From the NCBI GenBank assembly GCA_946480245.1, contig CAMLIZ010000020.1:1-43522 (forward strand): a stretch of DNA of 43,522 nt, written 5' to 3'. This document shows, one piece after another, positions 35,534 to 43,522 of the stretch. Below the pieces are notes generated by a model. It did no database searches, was not told the DNA's origin, and worked only from the letters and a program-made list of their open reading frames with translations. The stretch is from an uncultured Pseudomonadota bacterium. GTDB taxonomy: Bacteria; Pseudomonadota; Gammaproteobacteria; Burkholderiales; Burkholderiaceae. Each line of letters begins with the position of its first letter. The stretch's first letter is position 1. The position numbers and the translations under genes are program-made.

Positions 35534-37711
35534 TCAGTGGCGCGGACCTGGCGGCGCCGAAGGGCCGGTGGTGGCCTGCGAGCCCATCGGCCCCTTCGGC
35601 TCCTGCGGTGCGGGTTGCCGGGCCGGCGCGGCCTTGTTGCCGCCTGCAGCCTTCTCGGTGCCGGAAGTCTGCACCTTTGCGGGCTCCACGCCTCGCACGC
35701 TGCGCAGCTGGTTCAGCGCCTGGCTGCAGCCTTCAGGTGCCTTCTGCCCGGGGTCCATAAGGGGGATCAACGCGGCCAGCGGGTTCACCACGCCCAGCGC
35801 CACGGCCGTCACCGCCTTCACCGCGATCGGCTTGGTCTCCAGCCGTACATGGGGCTTGCGGAAGCTGCCCTCCACGTGGATCGGCGCGCGCAGCGCCACC
35901 GGTGAAAAATCCTTCGGGTCGGCGTGCGCCACCAGCGCCAACTGCTCCTTGGCCAACGAGATGTCGCCGTTGACGATGATCGTGGTGTCGGGCGAGTCGA
36001 TCAACGCCACGTCGCTGCGCAAGACGCCGTCGCGCGCGGTGAACTGCGCCACTGCGCACGTCATCTGCAGCGCGTCGTCACCACGCACCAGCACGCCGAT
36101 GGCTTGGGCGAGGTCGATGCCGGCGGCCTCCATCGCCAGGTGCGACACGCGGCCGTCGTTCACCCAGGCGGCCAGTGTGCCGTCCAGCGACCCCATCATG
36201 TCGGCCACCGAACGGCCGCGGCCGGTGAACTGCAGGTGCCCGCCAAGGCGCCCCGTGATGTAGCGCTTGGCCGGCGGGTTGCCGCTGGCCGCGGCGCCCG
36301 GCTTGCCGTGCGTGTCGTGCAGCTGCAGCCACCGCGCCAACTGCACGCCTGAGATGCGCAAGTCACCTTTCCACACCGGGTGCTGCACCTTGCGCCCGTC
36401 CAGCTCCACGGCGCCCTTGATCTCGCCGCCCGAGGTGCGCGCCAGCAACTGCTCGATGCGCAGCATGCCGTCGCGCAGCACGATGTGGCCCTTCAGCGGC
36501 TCCAGGGGTGCCAGCAGCGCAGTATGCAGATCCGCATGCTGCAGCTCCACGCCCACGTCCGCGTTCATGCGTTGCAGCGACGGGATATTGAACTCGCGAT
36601 CGGGGAACAGCCGACCTGGCGGGCGCGGTGGATTGGGCGCACCTTCCACCGGCGCGCCGAAGGCCGGGCCCAGGTCGTGCAGGTCGAGCCGTTGGCCCCG
36701 CAGGATGCCGCTGAGCAGGGGCACCTTGGGCCGGCGGTCGAAGCTGAAGTCGCCCGCGAGACGGCTGGAGCCCACGTCGAGCCGTGCAACGCCCACCTTC
36801 CACAGCTCGCCGTCCTTCGCCAGCTTGCCATCGGTCTCGAAGGGGGCGGTAGTAGGTAGCGTGACGCCGAACGGCGCGCCCACCTCCGCCAGGGACCGCC
36901 CGCTGACGCGGAAGCTGCCGGTGAGCGCATCCAGGTGGATCACGTCGCGCGCCTGGCCCTCGAACACCACCTGCGCCTGCGGCGTGTGCCCGTGCAGCGT
37001 GATCGGCACGGACACGCCGGAGCCCTCGGGCTCGATCAGCGGCAGCACGCCGGTGGATCGCATCGTGAAGTTGAAGTCACCCTCGCGATAGCGGCCGTCG
37101 CCACGGATCTGCAGGCCCGCCTGCGGGCCTGCAGTGAGGCCCTCCTGGGTCTCGGCCTGCGCATGCAGCGTAAGTCCCGTGGGCGCATCGTCCAGCGACA
37201 AGCGTCCATTGCGCACCACCAGGCGATCGAACTCGGGCAACTCGGCAGCCGTGCCGTTGCTCGCCGACTGCGCGCGCTTGAAGTCCCAGTTGGCGCGCCC
37301 GTCAGGGCGACGCCAGAGTACTGCGTCGAAGCGCCCCACCTCGAGCGCACTCACATGCAGCGGACCGCCACGCCGGGCCATTGCCACGTTCCACAGCGTG
37401 GACCAAGGCAATTGCAGCTGCACGTCATGCGCTTCGAAGAACTTGTCGTCGCCGGCCTTCGGCGCCCACCGAGGCGGCCCGATCGCCAGCAGGTCCGTGC
37501 GCAGGCGGAAGGAGCGCAACAGGTGAAGGGTGAAACCAGAGCCGATGCGCACGTCGCGGTCCAGCCGCTGGCTCAACGTGCGCTGCAAGGGAGCACGTAG
37601 AAACGGCCAGCCCTTCCACTCGCAAATGCCGAACGCCAGCATCAACGCCAGCAGCACCAGGCCGAGGCCGCTGGCCACCGGGTGGGCGCGCAGTCGACGG
37701 GGCCACGGCAT
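35534..37711 (-). CDS. AsmA-family protein
   Basis: A 725-aa protein anchored by one N-terminal helix (about 13-32, VASGLGLVLLALMLAFGICE) with the rest in the periplasm. The AsmA start (GWPFLRAPLQRTLSQRLDRDVRIG) and the conserved C-terminal block (DMMGSLDGTLAAWVNDGRVS; DVALIDSPDTTIIVNGDISL; PVALRAPIHVEGSFRKPHV) are clear. AsmA-like proteins are beta-rich groove proteins implicated in moving phospholipid between inner and outer membrane. The last 60 residues form a Pro/Ala/Lys/Gly-rich, disordered tail. ATG 37711 is chosen over GTG 37720 because GGAG lies 8 bp before it. Confidence 0.92.
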   Translation of the reverse strand: MPWPRRLRAHPVASGLGLVLLALMLAFGICEWKGWPFLRAPLQRTLSQRLDRDVRIGSGFTLHLLRSFRLRTDLLAIGPPRWAPKAGDDKFFEAHDVQLQLPWSTLWNVAMARRGGPLHVSALEVGRFDAVLWRRPDGRANWDFKRAQSASNGTAAELPEFDRLVVRNGRLSLDDAPTGLTLHAQAETQEGLTAGPQAGLQIRGDGRYREGDFNFTMRSTGVLPLIEPEGSGVSVPITLHGHTPQAQVVFEGQARDVIHLDALTGSFRVSGRSLAEVGAPFGVTLPTTAPFETDGKLAKDGELWKVGVARLDVGSSRLAGDFSFDRRPKVPLLSGILRGQRLDLHDLGPAFGAPVEGAPNPPRPPGRLFPDREFNIPSLQRMNADVGVELQHADLHTALLAPLEPLKGHIVLRDGMLRIEQLLARTSGGEIKGAVELDGRKVQHPVWKGDLRISGVQLARWLQLHDTHGKPGAAASGNPPAKRYITGRLGGHLQFTGRGRSVADMMGSLDGTLAAWVNDGRVSHLAMEAAGIDLAQAIGVLVRGDDALQMTCAVAQFTARDGVLRSDVALIDSPDTTIIVNGDISLAKEQLALVAHADPKDFSPVALRAPIHVEGSFRKPHVRLETKPIAVKAVTAVALGVVNPLAALIPLMDPGQKAPEGCSQALNQLRSVRGVEPAKVQTSGTEKAAGGNKAAPARQPAPQEPKGPMGSQATTGPSAPPGPRH

Positions 37712-37743
37712 CGCGAACACTCCGAAGGGAAAGCGGCGCCTCC

Positions 37744-37914
37744 TCAGTGAAGGATCACGCTCGGTACCGGCCCGTACTCAGGCGGCTCGGGCACGGGATC
37801 CGGCTCGTCGGTGTCCAGATCCGGCGGGAACGGCAAGTCCAGCTCGTCCAGCATCGGCAGCTTGGTGTTGGCTGGGCGCCAACCGGGAACGGGGGGTGGG
37901 GTATGGCAGTACAT
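37744..37914 (-). CDS. Small Pro/Asp-rich protein of unknown function
   Basis: A 56-aa protein from ATG 37914 with AAGGAG 8 bp upstream. It is rich in Pro and acidic residues (DLPFPPDLDTDEPDPVPEPP), has Cys3 near the start, and no membrane segment. It lies 32 bp before the AsmA-type gene and may be co-transcribed with it. No family recognised. Confidence 0.55.
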   Translation of the reverse strand: MYCHTPPPVPGWRPANTKLPMLDELDLPFPPDLDTDEPDPVPEPPEYGPVPSVILH

Positions 37915-37978
37915 CGGGCGGTCTCCTTCAGGCGTCGGGCCTCTTCCTTCGGCAGGCAGCGTGCCCGCCTGATCGAGG

Positions 37979-38007
37979 GGGTGTGGGACCCCCGCGCGGG
38001 AACACCC
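37979..38007. other. Inverted repeat in divergent promoter region
   Basis: GGGTGT (37979-37984) pairs with ACACCC (38002-38007), and the loop holds the palindrome CCCGCGCGGG. It sits between two divergent small genes (134 bp between starts) and may be an operator or a leader structure of the 81-aa gene. Confidence 0.3.
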
Positions 38008-38048
38008 ATTGCTCGTTACACAAACCAGCAAATCCGTGGGAGATCGCC

Positions 38049-38294
38049 ATGCCGGTTGAATTCGAGGCCCTGGGTCGCTCGATTCGTCACCACACTGCCG
38101 TGCCTCCGGTGGACATTCCGCCGGGGCATATTGGGCCCGTCGTCCTGCCCGGATCGGGCCGCCTTGTCTATTGGACCGGCCGAGTGGCCATCGGGCTGCG
38201 GCACCAGCCCTTGCCTCAGCGGCAACAAGCCGTGCCGCAGTCCACCCTGTGGGTGCAGGACCTGATGCTGGGGCCCGGCCGGATGGCTGCTTGA
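38049..38294 (+). CDS. Small orphan protein of unknown function
   Basis: An 81-aa protein from ATG 38049, with GGGAGA before it. It is Pro/Gly/Val-rich (VPPVDIPPGHIGPVVLPGSG, 20 residues) with a central beta-like stretch RLVYWTGRVAIGLRH and a Gln-rich end. No signal peptide or membrane helix. The alternation of short beta strands could form a small barrel, but no family is recognised. Divergent from the 56-aa gene; the tRNA terminator lies just after its stop on the opposite strand. Confidence 0.6.
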   Translation: MPVEFEALGRSIRHHTAVPPVDIPPGHIGPVVLPGSGRLVYWTGRVAIGLRHQPLPQRQQAVPQSTLWVQDLMLGPGRMAA

Positions 38295-38313
38295 AGCTGA
38301 AGCCGTCGAGCAC

Positions 38314-38343
38314 GCAAAGAAAAAGCCCCGCGATGCGGGGCTT
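38314..38343 (-). terminator. Intrinsic terminator of the tRNA-Ser transcript
   Basis: A perfect 9-bp stem (AAGCCCCGC with GCGGGGCTT, 3-nt loop, 38323-38343) is followed on the minus strand by TTTTTCTTTG. It is the only hairpin in the window with a proper U-tract. It may also serve the 81-aa gene on the plus strand, with a weaker tail. Confidence 0.9.
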
Positions 38344-38349
38344 CTGCGT

Positions 38350-38442
38350 TGGCGGAGACGGAGGGATTCGAACCCTCGATGCAGGTTTTGCCCACATACT
38401 CCCTTAGCAGGGGAGCACCTTCGGCCACTCGGTCACGTCTCC
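38350..38442 (-). tRNA. tRNA-Ser (GCT anticodon)
   Basis: A 93-nt gene including an encoded CCA. The acceptor stem GGAGACG pairs with CGTCTCC; the anticodon arm is CTCCC-CTGCTAA-GGGAG with anticodon GCT (reads AGC/AGT codons); a long variable arm marks a class II tRNA; the T arm holds GGTTCGAATCC. It follows lysC by 37 bp on the same strand and ends in a strong terminator. Confidence 0.97.
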
Positions 38443-38458
38443 AAGCCGGAAGCGCCGC

Positions 38459-38464
38459 AGTATA
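38459..38464 (-). promoter_or_regulatory. Probable -10 element of tRNA-Ser
   Basis: TATACT on the minus strand lies 16 bp before the tRNA start, in the gap after lysC. The -35 place falls on the lysC stop region and is weak, so read-through from lysC may add to expression. Confidence 0.5.
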
Positions 38465-38479
38465 GCGGCAATCGACTCG

Positions 38480-39748
38480 TCAGCTGCGTTGCGCGTCGAG
38501 GTCGAAGGCCTTGTGCAGCGCGCGCACCGCGAGCTCCATGTACTTCTCGTCGATCACCACGCTGGTCTTGATCTCGCTCGTGCTGATCATCTGGATGTTG
38601 ATGCCCTCTTCGCTCAACGCGCGGAACATCTTGCTGGCCACGCCCACGTGGCTGCGCATGCCGATCCCGACGATGCTCACCTTGCAGATCTTCGGGTCGC
38701 CGATCACTTGAGTTGCGTTGCATGCCGGACCCACCTGCGACTTCAGCAGGTCGAGGGCGCGCGCGTAATCGTTGCGGTGCACCGTGAACGAGAAGTCGGT
38801 CTTCCCGTCGTGCGACACGTTCTGGATGATCACGTCGATGTCGATATTGGCGTCGGCGATCGGCCCCAGGATCTGGTACGCGATGCCGGGCTTGTCCGGC
38901 ACACCCATCACGGTGAGCTTGGCCTCGTCGCGGTTGAACGCGATGCCCGACACGATGGCTTGTTCCATGTTCTCGTCTTCCTCAAAGGTGATCAACGTGC
39001 CCGAGTGGGCTTCCTCGTTCAGGTCGATGTCCCAGGGCGTGAAGCTGGACAGCACGCGCAGCGGCACGCGGTACTTGCCGGCGAACTCGACCGAGCGGAT
39101 CTGCAGCACCTTGGAGCCCAGGCTCGCCATCTCGAGCATCTCCTCGAAGGTGATCTTTTGCAGGCGCCGGGCATCCGCCACTACCCGTGGGTCGGTGGTG
39201 TAGACGCCGTCCACGTCGGTGTAGATCAGGCATTCGTCGGCCTTCATCGCCGCCGCCACGGCCACGGCCGAGGTGTCGGACCCGCCACGGCCGAGCGTGG
39301 TGATGTTGCCGTCCGGGTCGATGCCCTGGAAGCCGGTGATGATCACCACCTTGCCCGCGGCCAGGTCGGCTCGAACCTTCTTGTCGTCGATGCTCTGGAT
39401 GCGTGCCTTGGTATAGGCAGAGTCGGTTTCGATCGGCACCTGCCAGCCGGTATAGCTCACCGCCTGCAGACCTTCGCTTTGCAGCGCGATCGACAGCAAT
39501 CCCACCGAAACCTGTTCGCCCGTGGCCGCGATCATGTCCAACTCGCGCATCACGTCCGGCGTGCTGATCTCGGGTGCCAGCTCTTTTGCAAGGCCAAGCA
39601 GGCGATTGGTTTCGCCGCTCATCGCCGAGGGCACCACCACCATCTGGTGGCCTGCACGGGCCCATTTGGCCACCCGCTTCGCGACATTGCGAATGCGCTC
39701 TGTGGAGCCCATCGACGTGCCGCCGTACTTGTGAACGATCAATGACAT
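38480..39748 (-). CDS. lysC: Aspartate kinase
   Basis: A 422-aa aspartokinase, first enzyme of the Lys/Thr/Met/diaminopimelate pathway: L-aspartate + ATP to 4-phospho-aspartate. Substrate motifs are HKYGGTSMG at 7-15, [10 protein letters not shown] near 72-81 and [13 protein letters not shown]. Two ACT domains at about 265-420 ([40 protein letters not shown]) provide feedback control by lysine and/or threonine. Length is normal for the stand-alone type. ATG 39748. It lies between tilS and tRNA-Ser on the same strand. Confidence 0.97.
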   Translation of the reverse strand: MSLIVHKYGGTSMGSTERIRNVAKRVAKWARAGHQMVVVPSAMSGETNRLLGLAKELAPEISTPDVMRELDMIAATGEQVSVGLLSIALQSEGLQAVSYTGWQVPIETDSAYTKARIQSIDDKKVRADLAAGKVVIITGFQGIDPDGNITTLGRGGSDTSAVAVAAAMKADECLIYTDVDGVYTTDPRVVADARRLQKITFEEMLEMASLGSKVLQIRSVEFAGKYRVPLRVLSSFTPWDIDLNEEAHSGTLITFEEDENMEQAIVSGIAFNRDEAKLTVMGVPDKPGIAYQILGPIADANIDIDVIIQNVSHDGKTDFSFTVHRNDYARALDLLKSQVGPACNATQVIGDPKICKVSIVGIGMRSHVGVASKMFRALSEEGINIQMISTSEIKTSVVIDEKYMELAVRALHKAFDLDAQRS

Positions 39749-39829
39749 GGGAGCTCTCTCGGGGAGTCTCGAGGCAGTGGGAAAGGCGGGCGGCCGTCAG
39801 ACCGCGAACTCGCGATTCTAAAGGCCTGC

Positions 39830-41149
39830 CTAGGGGTTTCCCGAGGAGATGCCGTCGGGCTTCGACTCCCAGCGCAGCGCGACCTGCACGGTGCCCGGCG
39901 CAGCCAGCATGCGCCCGTCCAGGCCGAGCCCTGGCACGAACGCAAGTTGATCGCCGCAGTACAGCAGCGGCGCGCTGCGCTCCCAGGCAGGCCGGCCGGC
40001 CGCCTGGTACTGCTTCTTCAGGGCGCGCGGCACACCGCGCGCGCCACGCTGGAACTGCTCGCCACCACAACGCGGTGCCAACCGTGCATCGAGCAACCGC
40101 TGCAACGCCACACCGCCTTCGTCGACCACATGCACATGCAGCACGGCGTGCCAGGCAGGCAGCGGGTAAGAACCCGGCTTGGTGATCGCAATGTGCTGCT
40201 CCGGCGTCACAGCCGGGTTCGGCGCATGAGGGCACCATTGGGCCAACCCGCGATATCGCCGCACCTCGCCGCCGGAGGCTGGCCAGCGGGCGGGGCTTCG
40301 CGCACGAGGCAGTTCGTCGAGCAGCCGGTCGACCAGCGAATCCACTGCACCCCGGCCGCATCGTGCCCGCAGCCATGCACGCAGGCTGTTGGCGCGCCGG
40401 GCCGGCGACAGCGCCGCCCAGGCGTCCAGCGCCAGGTGATCGCCCTCGCTGACGCGGGCAAGATCATCGTGGGCCAGTTCCGCCAGGCAGGCCGCCTCCT
40501 GCTGTGCCCGTTGTGCAGCCCGATGCAGCGCCGCTTCGGCCTCAGGAAACGCTGTCGCAAGCGCAGGCCACACTGCGAGCCGCAGCCGGTTGCGCGCAAA
40601 GCGCGGATCGCCGTTGCTTTCATCGTCGATGTAGCGCAGGCGATGCGTGGTTACATAGCCCTCGATGGCGCTGCGCGGCATGGCAAGCCAAGGGCGCGCC
40701 CAGGTGATGCCCGCCCGTTGCGCCGTGCGCGGCATCGCCGCCAGGGCCGACGCGCCACCACCACGCAGCGCTTGCAGGAGCAGCGTCTCCGCCTGGTCGC
40801 GACGGTGATGGCCCAGCAACACGAGCGTGGCACCCGCCTCGCGCGCCATCTCGCCCAGGGCGAGGTAGCGCTCGCGCCTCGCCCAGGCTTCGACGCTCTC
40901 ACCGGGTTGCGGTCTGCCGGTCAGACGGCGCACGGCAAACGACAGCGGCGCCCCGTCTCGCGCCCAACGCGCGCAGCGCCGCCGCAAGGCGGTCACCCAG
41001 GCATCAGCCTGCGCTTGCAGCCCGTGATGCACGTGCAGCGCGGCCACGTGCACGCCGAGCGCCTGCGCCTGGCGCAGCGTGGCATGCAGCAACGCGGTGG
41101 AATCGCGGCCTCCGCTGAACGCCACGCCGACGCAGCGCGCGAAGGCCAT
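39830..41149 (-). CDS. tilS: tRNA(Ile)-lysidine synthase
   Basis: A 439-aa enzyme that attaches lysine to C34 of the CAT-anticodon tRNA-Ile, changing its specificity from Met to Ile; it is essential. The ATP pyrophosphatase P-loop is SGGRDS at 12-17, followed by LHVHHGLQ, LLGHHRRDQAETLLLQALRG and RPWLAMPRSAIEGY. The C-terminal third carries the substrate-binding domain. ATG 41149 starts 6 bp after the accA stop, so the two are co-transcribed. Confidence 0.96.
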   Translation of the reverse strand: MAFARCVGVAFSGGRDSTALLHATLRQAQALGVHVAALHVHHGLQAQADAWVTALRRRCARWARDGAPLSFAVRRLTGRPQPGESVEAWARRERYLALGEMAREAGATLVLLGHHRRDQAETLLLQALRGGGASALAAMPRTAQRAGITWARPWLAMPRSAIEGYVTTHRLRYIDDESNGDPRFARNRLRLAVWPALATAFPEAEAALHRAAQRAQQEAACLAELAHDDLARVSEGDHLALDAWAALSPARRANSLRAWLRARCGRGAVDSLVDRLLDELPRARSPARWPASGGEVRRYRGLAQWCPHAPNPAVTPEQHIAITKPGSYPLPAWHAVLHVHVVDEGGVALQRLLDARLAPRCGGEQFQRGARGVPRALKKQYQAAGRPAWERSAPLLYCGDQLAFVPGLGLDGRMLAAPGTVQVALRWESKPDGISSGNP

Positions 41150-41155
41150 GAGCGG

Positions 41156-42127
41156 CTAGCGCTCCTTGGTGTCGCTGAAGCGCCCGTAGGACTGCAGCCG
41201 CTCGTAGCGCCGCTGCAGCAGTTCCTTCGGCTTGAGGTCGATCACCTGGCGCAGCGACTCGTTGAGCGCCCGCTTGAGCTGCGCGCACATGTGCTTGGGG
41301 TCGCGGTGCGCCCCGCCCACCGGCTCGCTGACGATCTTGTCGATCAGCCCCAGTGCCTTCAGGCGGTGGGCCGTGATGCCCAAGGCCTCGGCCGCGTCGG
41401 ATGCCCGCTCGGCGGTCTTCCACAAGATGGAGGCGCAGCCCTCGGGGGAGATCACCGAGTACACCGAGAACTGCAGCATCAGCACCTGATCGGCCACGCT
41501 GATGGCCAGCGCGCCGCCCGAGCCTCCCTCGCCGATGATCGTGGTGATGATGGGCACCTCGAGCTGCGCCATCTCGAAGATGTTGCGGCCGATTGCCTCG
41601 CTCTGCCCGCGCTCTTCGGCGCCGATGCCCGGGTAAGCGCCGGGCGTGTCGACGAAGGTGAACAACGGCAGTCCGAACTTCTCGGCCAGCTTCATCAGGC
41701 GCAGCGCCTTGCGGTAGCCCTCGGGGCGCGACATGCCGAAATTGCGGGCCGCGCGCTCCTTGGTGTCGCGGCCCTTCTGCTGGCCCACCACCATGCAGGC
41801 CTGCCCGTTGAAGCGCGCGAGGCCGCCGACGATCGACAGGTCGTCCGCGAACGAGCGGTCGCCGTGCAGCTCCTGGAAATCGCTGAAGAGGTCGTTGACG
41901 TAGTCGAGCGTGTACGGCCGCTGCGGGTGACGCGCGATCTGCGTCACCTGCCAGGGCGTGAGATTGGAGTAGATGTCCTTGGCGAGCTGCAGGCTCTTCT
42001 TGTCCAGCCGTTCGATCTCTTCCGAGATGTCCACGGCCGACTCGCTCTGCACGTAGCGCAGCTCTTCGATCTTCGACTCGAGTTCGGCGATCGGCTGCTC
42101 GAATTCCAGGAAATGTCGTTTGCTCAT
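41156..42127 (-). CDS. accA: Acetyl-CoA carboxylase carboxyltransferase subunit alpha
   Basis: A 323-aa subunit of the acetyl-CoA carboxylase carboxyltransferase, which makes malonyl-CoA for fatty acid synthesis together with AccD. The family N-terminus ([19 protein letters not shown]) and core motifs ([49 protein letters not shown] split at 20, [26 protein letters not shown]) are all present. ATG 42127 gives the normal start; the open frame upstream is not conserved. 6 bp before tilS. Confidence 0.97.
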   Translation of the reverse strand: MSKRHFLEFEQPIAELESKIEELRYVQSESAVDISEEIERLDKKSLQLAKDIYSNLTPWQVTQIARHPQRPYTLDYVNDLFSDFQELHGDRSFADDLSIVGGLARFNGQACMVVGQQKGRDTKERAARNFGMSRPEGYRKALRLMKLAEKFGLPLFTFVDTPGAYPGIGAEERGQSEAIGRNIFEMAQLEVPIITTIIGEGGSGGALAISVADQVLMLQFSVYSVISPEGCASILWKTAERASDAAEALGITAHRLKALGLIDKIVSEPVGGAHRDPKHMCAQLKRALNESLRQVIDLKPKELLQRRYERLQSYGRFSDTKER

Positions 42128-42189
42128 CCGATTCTTCGAGTTGGGTTCGAGAAGACGCCTGAAGTAGGCGCTTTGCGGGCCCGTTGGCT

Positions 42190-42840
42190 TCAGTAGTCCA
42201 CGGGCAGCGGATCGAGGCTGCGCCAAATGTACCATGTGGCTACAGACCGAAACGGCGCCCAGGCGTCGCCCAGTTCACGCGCTTCGGCGCGCGAAACCGG
42301 CTCGCCGCTGAAGTAGTTGGTGGAGATGCCCTTCAGCAGCCCCAGGTCGTCCAGCGGCAGCACGTTGGGCCGCATCAAATGGAAGATCAGGAACATCTCG
42401 GCGGTCCAGCGGCCGATGCCGCGTATGGCGACCAGTTCGTCGATGATCGCCTCGTCGTCCATCTGCTGCCATTGGCGCACATGCACGAGCCCGGATTCAA
42501 AATGCTGCGCGAGGTCGTTCAGGTATTCGGCCTTGCGGGCCGACAAGCCAGCCGCTCGCAGAGCCGAGGTGTCGAGTGCAAGCACAGCCGCCGGTGACAG
42601 CCTCGTCCTCGGGCCGCCTGCGGCCTCGGCGAAGCGCTCCCACACAGACTGCGCCGCCTTCACCGATATCTGCTGCCCGACGATGGATCGGGCCAGGGTG
42701 GTGAACGCATCGCCGCGGCTTTGCAGGCGCGCCTCACCGAATTGCGGGATCAGCTTGCGCATCACGCGGTCGCGCCGCGCCAGATGCTTGCACGCATCGT
42801 CCCAGTAATCGGGCGTCACGCCCGCTTCCGGTTTCGCCAC
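42190..42840 (-). CDS. DNA-3-methyladenine glycosylase (HhH-GPD, AlkA-like)
   Basis: A 216-aa base-excision repair glycosylase that removes alkylated purines. The helix-hairpin-helix is at 136-151 ([16 protein letters not shown]) and the catalytic Asp D165 is in [21 protein letters not shown] near 52-64 is the conserved helix of the AlkA group. E. coli AlkA is longer (282 aa) with an extra N-terminal domain, so this is the short type. GTG 42840 is the start; it lies 4 bp after the cysS stop, which suggests coupling. Confidence 0.93.
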   Translation of the reverse strand: MAKPEAGVTPDYWDDACKHLARRDRVMRKLIPQFGEARLQSRGDAFTTLARSIVGQQISVKAAQSVWERFAEAAGGPRTRLSPAAVLALDTSALRAAGLSARKAEYLNDLAQHFESGLVHVRQWQQMDDEAIIDELVAIRGIGRWTAEMFLIFHLMRPNVLPLDDLGLLKGISTNYFSGEPVSRAEARELGDAWAPFRSVATWYIWRSLDPLPVDY

Positions 42841-42844
42841 GCGC

Positions 42845-43522
42845 TCAGGCCTTGACCCAGGTAGTGCCTTGAGGCGAATCCTGCAGCAGCACGCCTTGCG
42901 CAGCGAGCTCCTGGCGGATTCGGTCGGCCTCGGCGAAGTTGCGCGCCTTCTTGGCTTCGGCTCGCGCCGTGATCCGCTGCTGGATGCTCACCTCGTCGAG
43001 TGCGCTGCCGCCTTGCAGGTAGGCGCGCGGCACCTGCTGCAGCACCCCGAGGGTGCTCGCCAGCCCCTTGAGCAAGGCCGCGGTGCCCGGCGATCGTGTG
43101 CGGTTGAGTTCGTGCGCCAGCTCGAACAGCACTGCAACCGCCACCGGCGTGTTGAAGTCGTCGTTCATGGCGGCACGGAAGGCAGCAGCTTGGGGCTGGT
43201 CCCAATCCACCTCGGTAGCCGCAACCTCAACACCATCGAGCGCGGTGTACAGGCGCCGCAATGCGTTGCGCGCGTCGTCGAGATTGGCGTCGCTGAAATT
43301 GAACGGACTGCGATAGTGCGTGCGCAGCATGAAGAAGCGCAGCGTCTCGCCGTCGTAGCGCTTGAGGACGTCGCGAATGGTGAAGAAGTTGCCGAGCGAC
43401 TTCGACATCTTCTCGTTGTCCACATTGAGGAAGCCGTTGTGCAGCCAGTAGCGCGCGAACTGCTGGCCGTTGGCGCCCTCGCTCTGCGCGATCTCGTTCT
43501 CGTGGTGCGGGAACTGCAGGTC
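42845..43522 (-). CDS. cysS: Cysteinyl-tRNA synthetase, N-terminal part outside window
   Basis: The C-terminal 225 residues or so of cysteinyl-tRNA synthetase, which charges tRNA-Cys. Visible are the zinc/active-site end [15 protein letters not shown] at the window edge, [20 protein letters not shown] with the KMSKS loop (KMSKS splits here: [10 protein letters not shown]), the DALR-like helical domain ([20 protein letters not shown]) and the C-terminal tail [20 protein letters not shown]. The gene starts beyond base 43522. It leads the block cysS - glycosylase - accA - tilS - lysC. Confidence 0.97.
   Translation of the reverse strand, partial: DLQFPHHENEIAQSEGANGQQFARYWLHNGFLNVDNEKMSKSLGNFFTIRDVLKRYDGETLRFFMLRTHYRSPFNFSDANLDDARNALRRLYTALDGVEVAATEVDWDQPQAAAFRAAMNDDFNTPVAVAVLFELAHELNRTRSPGTAALLKGLASTLGVLQQVPRAYLQGGSALDEVSIQQRITARAEAKKARNFAEADRIRQELAAQGVLLQDSPQGTTWVKA

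Noticed and set aside
38350..38442. tRNA-Ser as an integration site of a genomic island
   Set aside because: No integrase and no duplicated tRNA 3' end is seen; the neighbouring order (lysC - tRNA) looks native.

Overview
The window is a chromosomal segment of a high-GC betaproteobacterium, most likely a Burkholderiales member near the Comamonadaceae / Rubrivivax-Leptothrix group. This rests on strong G/C preference at third codon positions, on the block cysS - HhH-GPD glycosylase - accA - tilS - lysC - tRNA-Ser(GCT) at the right end (an order I recall from that order of bacteria), and on the protein families present (GlxA regulators, DUF883/holin pairs, DUF6064, HU with a lysine-rich tail). 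I see no insertion sequence, phage, CRISPR array or plasmid function. Both ends cut a gene.

Layout. 1-4.2 kb: a sensor kinase cut by the left edge, a FAD-monooxygenase-like gene that has lost its N-terminal nucleotide-binding motif, a dienelactone hydrolase and a divergent GlxA-type regulator. 4.3-8.6 kb: a membrane-anchored solute-binding protein coupled by an ATGA overlap to a hybrid histidine kinase with three PAS domains, which resembles a BvgS-type sensor split into two genes. 8.7-14 kb: an acyl-CoA dehydrogenase-like flavoprotein, a DUF6064 membrane protein, a diguanylate cyclase, and the glutathione-dependent formaldehyde oxidation pair frmA-fghA. 14-21.3 kb: small stress or unknown proteins (Thr/Asn-rich secreted protein, CutA, Met-rich 107-aa protein, EETFPASDPI protein), an AI-2E-type permease, HU, a chemotaxis receptor, an FMN reductase, a cupin and an MFS transporter.

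21.3-31.1 kb is the most unusual stretch. It has a phospholipase D / cardiolipin synthase-like protein that has lost His and Lys of both HKD motifs, and an MscS channel in an operon with a DUF2334 deacetylase-like protein that has lost its first His-Asp motif. An envelope and stress group follows: DUF2383 protein, topoisomerase IB, small membrane protein, PRC-barrel protein, sensor kinase with a dead receiver domain, and Q/S-rich small protein. The stretch ends with a yqjD-yqjE-like operon whose third gene joins a membrane anchor to a lipocalin.

31.3-35.5 kb: a soluble PAS hybrid kinase and an NtrC-family response regulator. A candidate sigma-54 promoter (GG-N10-GC) lies upstream of each, and a 55-codon ORF with its own ribosome-binding site sits in front of the kinase. 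35.5-38.3 kb: an AsmA-family protein and two small divergent orphan genes. 38.3-43.5 kb: tRNA-Ser and the housekeeping block, ending inside cysS.

The non-housekeeping part is dominated by sensing (four histidine kinases, one response regulator, one diguanylate cyclase, one chemoreceptor) and by envelope or stress functions. Long ORFs antisense to the genes are treated as composition artefacts of the high GC content.
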